From Ampelomyces quisqualis (Eukaryota; Ascomycota; Dothideomycetes; Pleosporales; Phaeosphaeriaceae): a stretch of DNA of 64,000 nt. The notes below the pieces were generated by a model. The model had not been told where the DNA came from, did no database searches, and saw only the letters and a list, made by a program, of their open reading frames with translations. Shown here one piece after another: positions 35,376 through 47,426 of the stretch (position 1 is the stretch's first letter; every line of letters starts with the position of its first letter). A program made the translations under genes and the position numbers. The stretch covers positions 1,302,001 to 1,366,000 of the forward strand of contig JAGTXZ010000018.1 of assembly GCA_018398575.1 (NCBI GenBank). The letters run 5' to 3'.

Positions 35376-37428
35376 CTACACACCAGCACTTTTAACATCC
35401 GCCTGATCCCCATTGACTGTCGCCTCCAGCTTCTCCACGACCGTCCGCTCCTCTCTCGTCGGACTATCCTCCGGACTCGGGATCTCAGTCGTATCCGACC
35501 TCTTCGGGCGGAACGGAATAGGCGTAGATGGTCTCGAAGACAAGAACTGGACAATCACGCACAATCAGCTGTAATCCTAGCTGGAAGTCGCCCAAAAGGT
35601 GAAGGAGTTGAAATAGGACAACAGAGACAGAAGGTCAACTCACCGAGCTAGCTGCACTCAAAAGCGCAATCAAACTAGCCTGCACAACGTCCTGATGCAC
35701 GCCCACACCCCAGACCTTGGTACTACTCCCCTGCGCCGTGCACCCGATATATGTTGCTGCCTTGGCGTCTTTACTCGTCCCAATGGTATGTTCGTTGTAA
35801 TCAACTACATCCAACTCGATGCCCAAGCCGCGCAGGGCATCGACCAGCGACGACAGCGCGCCGTTCCCTGTGCCTTGCAACTGGTGCTCGACGTGGTCGA
35901 TTTCAATGACGCCGTTGAAGATGCGGCGGAGGTTGCGGGACGAGACTGTTTTGCCGTCTTGGGGCGGGGCGGGGGATTTGGAGCGATCGGCTGTGATTTC
36001 ATAGTCAATCAAGCTAAACCGCGGATTCCGCTTGAGATGGTATGCTTCTTCGAATAAGGTGGTAATCTCGGTAGGGCGCAGTTCGCGTCCGAGCATGTCT
36101 GTCTCGCGCTGGACGATTTTGCTGAAAGCGATTTGCAGGCCGCGCGGTAGGTCGAGCTCGAGCTGGCGCTGGATGATCCATGCGACGCCGCCTTTGCCCG
36201 ACTGTGAGTTGACGCGGATGATGGCTTCGTATGTGCGGCCGATATCCTGGGGGTCGAGGGGGAGGTAGGGGATTTGCCAGCGGGACTCGTTTGTTGCGCC
36301 CTCCTTTTTGCGCCTTTGGAAGCCTTTCTTGATAGCGTCTTGATGAGAGCCGCTGAAGGCGCAGACAACCAATTGACCGCCGTAGGGGGCACGAGGGTGA
36401 ATGGGGATTTTGTTGCATGTCTCGACCATGTCGATGATGGACTTGAGGTCGGAGAAGTCGATGCCCGGGTGTACGCCCTGGGTGTAGAGGTTCAGGCCGA
36501 GGGTGACGAGGTCGACGTTTCCCGTGCGCTCGCCGTTGCCAAACAGCGTGCCCTCGACCCTGTCTGCGCCAGCCATTTGCGCCAACTCTGCGGCCGCAAC
36601 CGCACATCCGCGGTCGTTGTGGGGGTGCAGCGAGACGCAAATCTTGTCGCGCTCGCTAATGTTGTTGCAAAAGTACTCGATTTGATCGGCGTATACGTTT
36701 GGCGTGGCCATCTCGACCGTCGCCGGCAGATTGAAGATGAGGGGGTTCTCGACACTGGGCTCCCACGCCTTCTTGACTGCCTCGCACACGGCAATCACAA
36801 ACTCTGGCGACGAGTCCGAGAAGGTTTCCGGCGAGAACTCGTATGCCCACTCGGTGCCGGCCTGCTGCGGGTCGTCTTTGGTAATCTCGCGCGCGTACCT
36901 TGTGCACTCGACGGCCAGCGCAATCGTCTCGGCATCGTTCATGTTGAAGACAATCTGCTGGAAGCACGGGCTGGTGGCGAGGTAGAGGTGCAGGATGGCT
37001 TTGCGCGCGCCCTTGAGGGAGTCGACGGTGCGGCGAATGAGTTCTTTGCGGCACGGCGAGAGCACCTGGACCCATACGTCGTCGGGGACTATGCCTGGCG
37101 TCTGGATGAGGCGCTGTGTGAAGTCGAAGTCGGTTTGCGACGCCGACGGGAACGAGACTTCGATTTCCTTGTAGCCGAGCTTGACGAGCATCTGGAAGTA
37201 CTCCCATTTCTGCGTGCCGTCCTGGGCGTCGGGTGTTGGTCAGGGCACGTCGAGCTGTGTTGTTCGCACACTTACCATGGGATCGACCAAGCTCTGGTTG
37301 CCATCGCGCAAATCAGTCGACAGCCAGCGCGGGGGCCTGTCTATTGTCTTGCTCGGCCATGACCGGTCGGGGAGGTTCAGTGGCGGGAACTTTCTGTATT
37401 TTGTCGACGGGTCCTTGAGCATGGGCAT
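35376..37428 (-). CDS. leuA: 2-isopropylmalate synthase (633 aa)
   Basis: Exons 37276-37428, 35644-37221 and 35376-35546 (complement); introns of 54 and 97 bp; 1902 nt in frame. The start MPMLKDPSTKYRKFPP matches the typical start of fungal LEU4/leuA proteins without a long mitochondrial presequence. The metal-binding TDLRDGNQ is at residues 38-45 and the HPHNDRG metal/His motif in exon 2, followed by a GNGERTGN loop. A full C-terminal LeuA regulatory domain (leucine feedback site) precedes a short Ser/Pro tail encoded by exon 3. It condenses acetyl-CoA with 2-oxoisovalerate, the first committed step of leucine synthesis. All catalytic motifs are intact. A strong plus-strand open frame opposite it is a codon-bias shadow. 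Confidence 0.95.
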
Positions 37429-37491
37429 CTTGGCGGGAGGCTTTCCGGCACAGGTTTTTGCCCAGGCGGGGGAGAGTAGGAGAAGAATTTG

Positions 37492-37535
37492 GAACAGAAG
37501 GGTGTCAGAGGAAGTTAGAACAGAAGGGTGTCAGA
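37492..37535. repeat. Duplicated 18-bp motif upstream of leuA
   Basis: GAACAGAAGGGTGTCAGA occurs exactly twice, at 37,492-37,509 and 37,518-37,535, with a 26-bp period and a weaker third trace just after. It lies 64-107 bp upstream of the leuA start codon in the 288-bp gap to the next gene, so it may be a regulator site or a small duplication. The rest of 37,429-37,716 shows no clear CCGNNNNCGG leucine-regulator site. Confidence 0.7.
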
Positions 37536-37716
37536 CGAATTCGCAACAGCAGGAGGGTATCAAAGAAGACGCGGATCACGAGTCAGCCAACCAAGGAAAA
37601 AGAATGGTGTGAATCACAGGCCAAAATTCTGGTTGCTCTGTGTCGGCGCTGGTAGTATTAGGTGGTACGACGCTGGATTGCGGGGGTGCGAAGTCGGCAT
37701 GCAGCGGCACAACGAA

Positions 37717-39390
37717 TCACGCTTTGCTTGTATACGACCTCATAAGCCCACAACAGTCAACCTCGCCTCCGCCCACCTCGACGCTGCGCCCAAAGTACAG
37801 GGCCCCAAACTCGCCTACAAACGCTTTGTCGGCCTCGCTCCATCCATCCAAGCCCAGGCCTGTCACGTGTTGCCCATCAAGCACCACCACCTCGGCATCC
37901 TCTCTCTCGGCGTCTTCCTCCGCGTCGTTGATCACCCGCGCGACCCCCTGCACAAGCGTACTCGCAATGCGGTGGAAATACGCAATCACGCCCAGCTCAA
38001 CGGGTGGCGGGTAGGTGGATAAATCGCCGAGCACATCGCGGTCCACGTCCCGCTCGGCACTGAGGTATGCGTCTGCCTCGCCGGCCGAAGCCCACCACAT
38101 GAAGCCGCGGTGCGCGAGGCGCGACCAGGACAGTGGCTCGACGAGCGTGTCGTCGTCCAAGGCGGAGATGCAGTCTTGCTCGGCGCGTTGTGCGTCGACG
38201 GCGGGGCGGGAGATGAGAGGGGCGGTGTCGTCGTCGTTGGTGGCAGCGTCGTCGTCGTCGTCGTCGTCGGTGGCCTGATGGCGGTGCTGGAAGAGTTCTT
38301 TGCGCACGAGTTTGAAGCGCGCGACGTCGCGCTGGCTGGCTCTTATTCGGGTGCCGGTGCTTGTGCGCATCTGAGGCCATGTGCGGCGCTGGGGGTCGGG
38401 GGAGCGGGAGGGCATTTCGACGATGATGTCGTAGAGGGCTGTTTTTGTCGCCAGGATTGCGTCGGTGGTGCATGCTGCCCAGCCCTGGTCTCGTAGGGCC
38501 TCGAGCGCGGGCATGTCGTGCACGCCGACGCAGAAGAGCGTCGGCAGGCGCAGGAGGGCATCGGTGTCGGTGTCGGCGTCGGGGGCGAGGAGCGCGGCGT
38601 CGCGGGCGGAGATGGTGGAGAGCATGGAGAGCATGTAGACTGTCGGTGTCAGCCGTGAGCGACTGGCTGGACTGGACTGGACAGGGCAGATGGGGGCAAG
38701 ACGTACCAAACTCGCACATGGCCCGTACAGGCGCACTCCCAACGAAGAGGATCCGCTTCCTGAGCAGCGCAACCTGCTGCAGCCGAAACACCAGCGGCCC
38801 AAACACATCCATGTACGGCACTATCGACCGCGCAGGATGGTAGACCGACAGCTGCTCGTCCGCGTCGGTCAGGGGTGAACTGGCCGCCGTCTGCTCCTCC
38901 CAGAACTCTTCCAGCGGCGCCACCGCCTGCGCATCCTCGGCCAGCGTCACCGCGAGCTTCGCCAGACGGTCCGCCAGCAGCCATGCGCGGCCCAGCCTCC
39001 CATATTCGCCGTCGCGCCGCGCCAACACACCCACCGCCACGAAACTCGCATTGCGCTCCTCGGCGCCCGCCGTCCCGCGCGCAAAGGCGCTGAGCCCTGC
39101 GCGGCCCTCGTGCGTGAAGTAGACTAGGTCCGAGTCGAGCGCGTGCAGGCCCGACGGCAGCGACTTGTACTCGACGGCGTTCTCGAGGGAAATGTCCGAC
39201 GTGGTGCGCTTCCACGCGACCGTGTAGCTGTGAAGCACGTGTCAGCGCATCTCGGCACCCTGATGGGGCATTGTGGCAACACGCACCCGACTTTCTTGTC
39301 GAAGCGGATCAGGAAGAGCGCCTCGACGTGTGGCGATGCAACATCGCCGGCATTGACGTCGTTCGCGCTCGAATGCGTCGAGGTAGACAT
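37717..39390 (-). CDS. DENND11/LCHN-like protein (DUF2347/DUF4484 type, 515 aa)
   Basis: Exons 39287-39390, 38707-39227 and 37717-38639 (complement); introns of 59 and 67 bp; 1548 nt in frame. N-terminal landmarks EALFLIRFDKKVG-YTVAWKR (across intron 1), VEYKSLPSGLH and HEGRAGLSAF match the LCHN/DENND11 group, a divergent DENN-type family thought to act with Rab GTPases in membrane traffic. SIVPYMDVFGPLVF and the VLFVG-like segment ILFVGSAPVRAMCEF precede intron 2. Exon 3 has a poly-Asp loop from a GTC-type triplet run at about 38,229-38,272, then FMWWASAGE near the end. It lies 288 bp from leuA on the same strand. Function in fungi is not established. Confidence 0.85.
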
Positions 39391-39600
39391 GGTCGTCGTG
39401 CAGCTTTCGCCGACGCTCTCCTCCGACCGTGTGGCCCTTGCTGCACACACGTGATAAGCACGTGACGGGACATGGTCTCAGACTCTCGGGCAGGATACAC
39501 CTCAACCCGCCACGCTAAAAACTCGGACTTTGCTCCGTGCCAAGCGTTTTAGCGCTGTTGGCCAGGCAAGCTAAGAATCCACCCCCTAAGCTTTTGTGGT
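39391..39600. other. Upstream flank and compositional boundary
   Basis: This is the promoter of the DENND11-like gene. At about 39,590-39,610 the sequence changes within a few tens of bases from ordinary composition to TAG/TAA-dense AT-rich DNA. I found no clear transposon end exactly at the step. Confidence 0.6.
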
Positions 39601-41579
39601 GGTAGGATAAGGTATTATTGCATTCTTACTACAATAGAATTAAGGTTAGTAGGGTTAAGAATGCAACACTTATTATTATAGTTCTAGAATAAAACATTAT
39701 TACATTAGTAGCACAATAAGATTATAATCTGCAAAGTTAAAAATACATTAACAAGCAGTTAAGAAATACAGAATAAAGTTTTATTGCATTACAAGTACAA
39801 TAGGATTGTAGTGCAATACAGCAAATATATACCTACGTCCTAATACTAAAGGGTAAGATTATAGGATTAATGCTATAAAAAGGCTATTTTCTAAGGCAAA
39901 TACTTGCCTATTAAATCTCTTAAACTATTAATAATAGCTATAAACTTCTATACATATAGTAGTAAGTAACTTCTGTTACTATTTACTTTGTTATTAACGC
40001 AATAATAGCACGCAGTAGTAACAATAATATACTCTCTCCTAATATAATTGTTACTGCTATAAGACTCTAACTAGAGAATTTTATAATTAACAATAACAAT
40101 AATATTATATTATTAGAATATAATAAGACTATTAAGCTTAAGGATCCTAGGCTTAAAGGTAGTTAGACAGTAATTCTACCAAAGAATAAATCTATTGTAA
40201 GTACAAAACCTTATTGCAATTGTATTATAACGTTAATATATTGTATTAGAAGAAGGATAACAGCTAGATTATCCTTATAGGCAGCTAGAATCTAGTTGTT
40301 AGTTACAAGGCATACATTGTTAATACATTACTAGAGTATTCTAAAACACATACTAAAGAATATATATACCTTGTTAATATTAAAGGCATAACAAAAGCAA
40401 ATCTAAAGAATATAATTAAGGTAAGTCTGTTTAACTAAAGTTATTGCAATTTTAATAGTATTATAAGACGTTTAGTACTTAACCAAAGAAGTCTAGGTAT
40501 ATAAGCTAACTACGTGTTCTACTCTTAATATAACAGTAATACATTATACCTGCATTACTACAGAGATCTGTAGATGTACCTATCTACACTTAGACCTAAG
40601 GTCTATACTATATACTTCTGTAAGCAGCTTAATATAGGCCTTATTAAAGGAGCTATAAAATAATAACTATAACTTAGTAGAGGCTTATATTAATATTGTA
40701 ACAACAAGTCTATACTACACTACAGCCTAAAGATTTAAGAAAGAAAGAGCTTGTAACAATTAAAAGCCTAGATATTAATTAGTAAAGAGAATCCTATGTA
40801 AACTAGTATAGTACGCCTATCTTATTGCATTAATCTTGCATTAATATTTAGTAGAATCTACTAGGTAACTGCTACCCTTACATCTATTGTGTTAATAACA
40901 CTAGTAGGCTAGATAACTATAGATTGCATTACTATTGTTATATTAAGCCTAATATAATTAATTAAGAAAAGTTTAATTTCTATATATCTAGAAGAATTGT
41001 GTTACTAACTATACCTGCTGTATGTAAGCAGGTTAAGAGCACTTCTTTTAGGAACAAGTATTATAGTAGGCAATAATCTTACGTTGTTATTGCAATATTA
41101 TGCTAATAAGACGTTAGAGATTAATTACCCCTAAGGCTAAGAGAAAGTAATACTCTACCTAGACAACAGAGTAAAGATTACAATCTGTATTCCTTAGAAT
41201 CTAGATTTATATCCTTATATTGCATACTGCTTGTATAGGCAATACAATGTTACTTCTCTACCTCTATCTAAGCTACTAGGCTAGCTAACTAATAAGCTTC
41301 TTAAGGTTATAAAAAGATCTGTTTACCTAGATATAATAATAGGTAAGCTTATTAATAGCGCAAGATTATTATAATAATTAACCTTAGTAGCAAACTTTCT
41401 TAGCTTAGTAGAGCTTAAGGCTTTCTGCAACGCCTAATAAGCTACAAGTCTATTTTTAATATATTCTAGCTTTGCAAATATAGATTAGATTAGTTGTCTA
41501 TTATACGCATAATGTATAAAGTTCTTCTCTTAGAGGCAAAGCGTTTGTAGTATAGTTTTTAAGTAAGAGAGGAATTACA

Positions 41580-41714
41580 AGAATAAACTACCTAATAAGG
41601 TAATATTTTTATAATAAGCTTGCAAACTAATACTAATCTTATTGTAATAGAGGTACATCTAAGACATCTTTAATAACAAAGATAGAGTTATAATTATTTG
41701 CTTCTTACAAGTAC
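41580..41714 (+). pseudogene. MULE-like transposase remnant, part upstream of the Gypsy insertion
   Basis: The frame reads like the region just before the first catalytic Asp of fungal Mutator-like transposases (YIxDIFNNKDRVIIICF, with x a stop codon). It ends exactly at the target duplication AGTAC (41,710-41,714). The same frame resumes at 48,811. The DNA from 39,601 to 41,580 may be the rest of this element; no further motif is visible there. Confidence 0.5.
41710..41714. repeat. Left target-site duplication AGTAC
   Basis: The five bases immediately before the 5' LTR are identical to 48,811-48,815. Confidence 0.9.
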
Positions 41715-42013
41715 TGTAACAAGCACATATAAACACATGTTACATCTAATACCTTATAAAGGCTTAGTAACAGATTATATAGAGAGCTAGCAGATTAGGA
41801 CCAAAAGCGCTTTGACAGCGCTCTGACTTAGCTACTACGCCTACTATAAATATAAGCCTATAGCATAGATAGAAGACAAGTTTCTCTTGTCCTTCTGTAT
41901 AAGACCTATAGGTGTATAGCTAATTTAGAATCTCTAATACAACACGTACTCCTATATGCCTCTAATACGTATCTAATTTAACTCTAATAGCTGTACCTAC
42001 CTGCGTTGTTACA
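41715..42013 (+). repeat. 5' LTR (299 bp)
   Basis: It starts TGTAAC and ends GTTACA. It differs from the 3' LTR at about 27 positions, all transitions by hand alignment, with no gaps. No intact primer-binding site is readable downstream, probably because of the mutation load. Confidence 0.92.
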
Positions 42014-43369
42014 TTACAAGAGAAACTTTATCCTGCTAGTAATAGCATTTAGATAATATTACTATTTACTTTTAAAAAGATTGCGTTAAAACGTCTAGAA
42101 CCTTATCTAAATTGGATCTGTTTGCAACCTCAAATCTATTAAACACAGTTAGGATTCCTTAGATCTTTTAATAGCTAAAGCCTTTAGGTTTAGATCTTCC
42201 TATTAACACAATAGTTAGAATTACTTTAGAAAAGTCGCGTTTAGCGCTACAATAAAAACTTAGAGACTATTAATAACCTAGGAGTATTAGAGGTAACGCT
42301 AATAACTCCCCCTAAAGAACTAACTCTAGAAGCCTTCTCCTAAGACAACTCTGTATTAACTGTAACAACCTAGTAACAGAGTGCTAAAGTAAAAAAGACA
42401 GACACTAAAGAACTCTCTTAGCCTAGAGCTGCACTAAATCTAACCTCTGCTTAAATAGAGGTTAATTAATTACAACAAGATTTAAAACAGGCGTTAGCAG
42501 AAATTAATTCTCTTAAGAAAGGACTAACTCTGTTAGTAGGACTAGATAAGCCCCTACCTACTACTAAATTACTCTAGAATAATTCTACACTCTACTATTT
42601 ATCTAACAGCTTTACATCTAAGTACTTACATTGCTATAAGAGCTCTTGCTAACTTTAATAATCTGAGAAAACGCCTAATATAGACAATCTTAGCAATAGA
42701 AAAGATCCTACCTTCTGCTAATAGCAGGCCTTAATCTAGGATTAACTTAAAATTAACTTAGATTACTATTAGACTAAAAGACAACGCATGGCCTTAGTAT
42801 AGGGCTATACTATAGGATTAGCTAAGGGCTATCTTAAGCTATAATATTTATTAGATACTAATTAAGAACAATTCTAGAACGCTAAGCAAATAGTTAAGCT
42901 ACTTAAGTCCTATTTTATTACAGGCAATAAGGTAGCTAAAAGCTGTACAGCGTTTAATTAATTGCAGATAATAAAGAAGGAAACGTTTTTCTTGTTTAAA
43001 GCTAGGTTTTTAAGTTCTGCAGTTAAGAGACAAGTACCCCCTTTAGAGTAGTTTTACTACTTGTAGACTAAGATTACGCTAGGGTTGCAAGCCCCTAACC
43101 TAGGATTTAGGCACTAATAGAAGAACTTATTTAATTAGATAGTAGAACACTTTACTGCATACAATATAGAGCAGAAGAACAACTCTATACTAAGCATAAC
43201 ACTAGCTACTGCTAAGTTGCCAATTAGGTTAGCCCTACAATAGAATTTGGAGCCAAATTAGACTACTACTACTAGCGCTCTAACAAATTCTGCGCTAGCC
43301 TATTAATCTATAACAGTGCGTCTTCCTATAAAAACTCCTAAGCTAGAATAATAGAAGACTCCTAGTAGT

Positions 43370-43411
43370 TATTACAATTGCGGTAAGCTAAGACACTACT
43401 TTAGTAACTGC
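43370..43411 (+). pseudogene. gag zinc-knuckle remnant
   Basis: The frame reads YYNCGKLRHYFSNC, matching CX2CX4HX4C with the first Cys changed to Tyr. It marks the nucleocapsid end of gag. The inverted copy has the same segment near 63,750-63,795. Confidence 0.8.
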
Positions 43412-44559
43412 ACAAAGCCTTATATACGTTAGATTAAAGCTGTAGAAGTAGATAAGTATAAAGATGCTTAAGAGCAACCTAATTAGGAGGTGTATTGTAC
43501 AGGAAACAGAAGCGCTTAGGAGGACACTCCTCCCTAGGCCTAAGCTATTATAATCTATCTTACCTTAACCTTTCTTATTTGTTTTGCAGTCTTTATTTCT
43601 TTATGCCTACGCTTTTTTACAACTAAGGCCTTAGCTTATGCCTTAATACTCTTGTTAACACTAGTGCTTAAAGTTTCCTATTTTTAAATTTACAAATTGT
43701 TTTATCTGTTTCTAAAGCTTTGCAGCAACCTATCTAGAAGCTCCTCTTCTAGGTTTAGGTGCGCAGCTTTAAGGATTAGATTACTTCTTTAGTTACTTAA
43801 TATATTTAACTACACTTAAATATTAATAGCCAAAAGATTTTAAACTATTTATTTCTTATCTTTAATCTTAGTTCTTAGGATTATATACTTAGCCTCTAAT
43901 AGTTAAGACAATTTAAGATTCAATTAGACACAGATAGGTTACAGTTTATTTGGCTATCTAAGTACCCCTGTTTATATAATCCTTTACCTCCTATTCCTAC
44001 TGTTCTATATTAAGCTATAGTACTAGCTACTATCTATCTTAATGTGCAACAACGCAACGCTCTATAGGAGAAAGAAGACTATTGTATCTAAAACAGCCCT
44101 TACTGTTCTTCTTCTTCTATTTATTGTATCAAGAGATGCTTAAAGCTCCTATTAGCCTAAAAAATCTTAGAGATCCTTTATACCCTAACTAAGCAAAACT
44201 GCTTAGAGTCTAAACCCTCTCTAACTACCTGCATTGCTCTTATTTCTACCAATGTATTTTACTTTATTATAAAGAAGCCCTAGAACAAGTTCTTTACAAC
44301 AAGCCTCTATAAGATTAACAGGATCCTTGCCTCTAAGGACAACGCAGATAATTAAAGCCAATTAGATAAGAGATTACCTGCCTGTTACTCCTAGTATTAG
44401 AATGTATTTAGTAAGTTAGCAGCCAATTAATTACCTCCTTATTATCTATACAATTACAAGATTATCCTTAAAGAACTATTACTAAATGCGTTTAGTCCTC
44501 TATACAAGCAAAACTAAGAGGAGCTTAAAGCTACTAAGGCCTACGTCTAAGACTACTTT

Positions 44560-47400
44560 TAGAAGGGTTTTATTAAGGCTAGCCAAAGTCCTTTTACTTT
44601 ACCTATTCTTTGTGTACGCAAACTAAATAGAGATATACGCATTTGTATAGACTACTAGAAGATTAACACCCTTACGCGCAAGGACGTCTATCTAATCCCT
44701 TGCATTAATAAGCTGCTATTACGTCCTTCTAAAGCTAAGATCTTTACTAAGTTTAATATCTAGGCTGCCTTTAATAAAATTTGTATAGATCCTAACTCCA
44801 AAGAGTATACTACCTTTTGGACCTGTTACAGTACATACAAGTGTAAAGTTTTCTCTTTTAGCTTATGCAATAGGCTAGCGACGTATCAGCGCTATATAAA
44901 TAATATACTAATTAATTATCTTAATAATTTCTGCATTGCGTATCTTAACAATATCCTAATCTACTTAGAGGATATAAACTTACATTAGGAACACGTCCAA
45001 AAGATCTTAGAGCGCCTATATACTGCAGGACTCTAAGTAGATATTTAGAAGAGTAAATTCTATATAACCTACACAAAGTATCTAGGCTACGTTTTAATAA
45101 ACCAGGGCACTAAAGTTAACCCTAACAAGGTAGAAGCACTCTAAAACTAGGCTGAACCTACTATAGTTACTAGCGTTAAGTTATTTCTTAGTTTTGCTAG
45201 TTTCTATCAACAGTTTATCAAGGATTTCTCCTGTGTAGCCAAACTAATCCTAAAGCTTTAAAGTCCCTCTACACTGTTTGAATAGACTACAGACTGCCAA
45301 TAGGCTTTTGATTAGATTAAAGCCTTACTCCTAGCTATTTCTACGCTATCTTATTTCTATCCTAAGTATAACACAAAGTTAGAAACTAACGCGTTAGATA
45401 GAGTAATAGCAGGGGTACTCTCTTAGAAGCACCCTAACAACAAGTAGTATCCCGTAGCCTTCTATAGTTACACCCTATCTAGGGCCAAGCTCAATTAAGA
45501 AATACACAATAAAGAACTTTTTGCTATCCTAAAAGCGTTTAAAAAGTAGAGAGCTAAACTTACCTCTATACAAAGTTAAATCCAGGTGTATTTAGATTAC
45601 TACTTCTTAGAATACTTTATAACTACTAAGGTTCTTAATGCACGTTAAGCACAATAGGCAGAGATTATTGCCTCTTTTAATTTCTACATTAAGTACACAC
45701 TTGGCAAGCTTAACAAGTAAGCTAATATTCTAAGCTAAAGGGAACAAGACGTTAGCAAGGTTAAGGCTACCTAACAAGACAACAGATCCTGTGTACTTCT
45801 AGGACCTAAACGCCTAAACCCCCTAGTTAACTCTAAACTAGCTTAGAACTACGTCTGTAACTAGCTAGAGATTAATATTTTAGCTATTTTAGTCTAATCT
45901 ATTAGTGCCCCTCTAAATCTTAACTTATTAGAACTGATTAAAGCCCTGTTAGCAGAGAATTGCTGCTCCTTTAAGGAAGAACGCCTTACGCTACTACAGC
46001 TGTATTATGTCTAAGAAAGACTACTACTATATTACTTACGCCTATGTGTACTTAGGGATTCCCCTTTGTGCACTTAACTAATTAGAGAAGCTTATAATTA
46101 GGTATCTACTGCCTACCCAAGCGCTATAAAGACGTATTAGCTCTTAGCTTAGCAATACTACTAGAAAGGCATAGAGGCTATATGCAAACGCTATATATAA
46201 AACTGCGTTTCTTGTTAAAGATCCTATCTAAGATAGCTCTAATCCTAAGGGTTCCTCTATCTGTTACTAATTTCTAACAGGCCTATGCAGCATTTGTGTA
46301 TAGATTTCAAGACATTCCTAACTAATTAGCATAGCTATAATTAAATTATAGTTATTATTAATTGCCTATTAAAGTAAGCTATCTCTATCCTGTGTTACAA
46401 GACTATTAACGCCTAGGAAATAGCTTATTTGTTTATCTAATAGGTATACTAATTCAGCTACACGCCTAAAAGCATAGTGTCTGACTGCAGCCTCTAGTTT
46501 ATGTCCTAATTCTAGTCTAAGTTCTGCAAGATTCTAGGCGTGCAAATCAAGCTTTCTACAGCCTACTATAAACAAACTAATAGATAAACTAAGATTATAA
46601 ATAAGTATATTAATTAACAATTAAGGCCCTTTATATCTTACTACTAAGATAACTAGAGTAACCTTTTGCTAATAATTAATGAAGCTTAAGCTACACTACT
46701 GCACTCCGCAATTAGTATAGCACTGTACCAGCTTCTATTTGGATCTAAACTACAATAGAGCTAGGATTAAGTATTATCTCCTTTAAAACACAAAGATGTA
46801 AACGTTAAGAATGCTTTAAGCTTAGCTACCTGCATGCATAAAGCCTAGCGCACAGCCAAAGACAATATAAAGAAGGCGCAGTAACAAATAGCTGCTAAGG
46901 TAAATAAACATTGTTAACCTATTAATTAGGTAGTAGGTAACAAGGTTTACCTCTTAACTTAAAACCTATCTGTTACCTACTTAAGTCGCAAACTCGCTAA
47001 ATTGTAAGAAGGCTCCTTTAAAGTTCTAGAACAAGTTAGCTATTTATTTTAACTAAAACTACCTAAAGGATCTAAGATCTATAACGTGTTCGCTCTAGAT
47101 GTCCTCTGCAAGGACCCTAACGACCCCCTAGCTAGTTAGCTAAGCCTAAACCTATCTAGCATCCTAATTTAAGGCGTTAAAGAATAGGAAGTTAAAGAGA
47201 TCCTAGCTAGCAAGCTATACTACTCTATTCTAAAGTATTATGTAAAATAGGTAGGCTATAATCCTAACCCTACCTAGTATAATGCCTTAAACTTTATAGG
47301 CGCCTTACATATGTTGCAAGCGTTCTATAAACGCTATCTAAAACAGCTAGGACCTCTATAAGCGTTAGCTAAATAGATTACAGCATAGAAAAAAAGAGTT
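44560..47400 (+). pseudogene. pol remnant: RT, RNase H, integrase, chromodomain
   Basis: The reverse transcriptase reads PILCVRKLNRDIRICIDY near 44,600 and has its active-site box YLNNILIY at 44,941-44,964, where the usual two Asp are Asn. RNase H shows NALDRVIAGVL and PVAFYSYTLS (45,385-45,480). The integrase core shows LCIDFKTF near 46,295. The chromodomain shows EVKEILASKLYY and VKxVGYNPNPT (47,188-47,275, x a stop). The order is that of Ty3/Gypsy chromoviruses. Many in-frame TAG/TAA codons mean it is not translatable. Loss of the catalytic Asp pair is itself a G-to-A effect. Confidence 0.88.
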
Positions 47401-47426
47401 AAAGATCTTACAGCATTGCAAGACAA

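Noticed and set aside
36274..37362. A 362-codon plus-strand open frame opposite leuA
   Set aside because: It lies fully antisense to a well-conserved enzyme gene. GC-rich third positions on one strand create long antisense frames, and the translation has no motif.
38110..38496. Plus-strand frame rich in Val/Gly opposite the DENND11-like gene
   Set aside because: It is the shadow of the GTC/GAC triplet run and Asp-rich loop of the real minus-strand gene.
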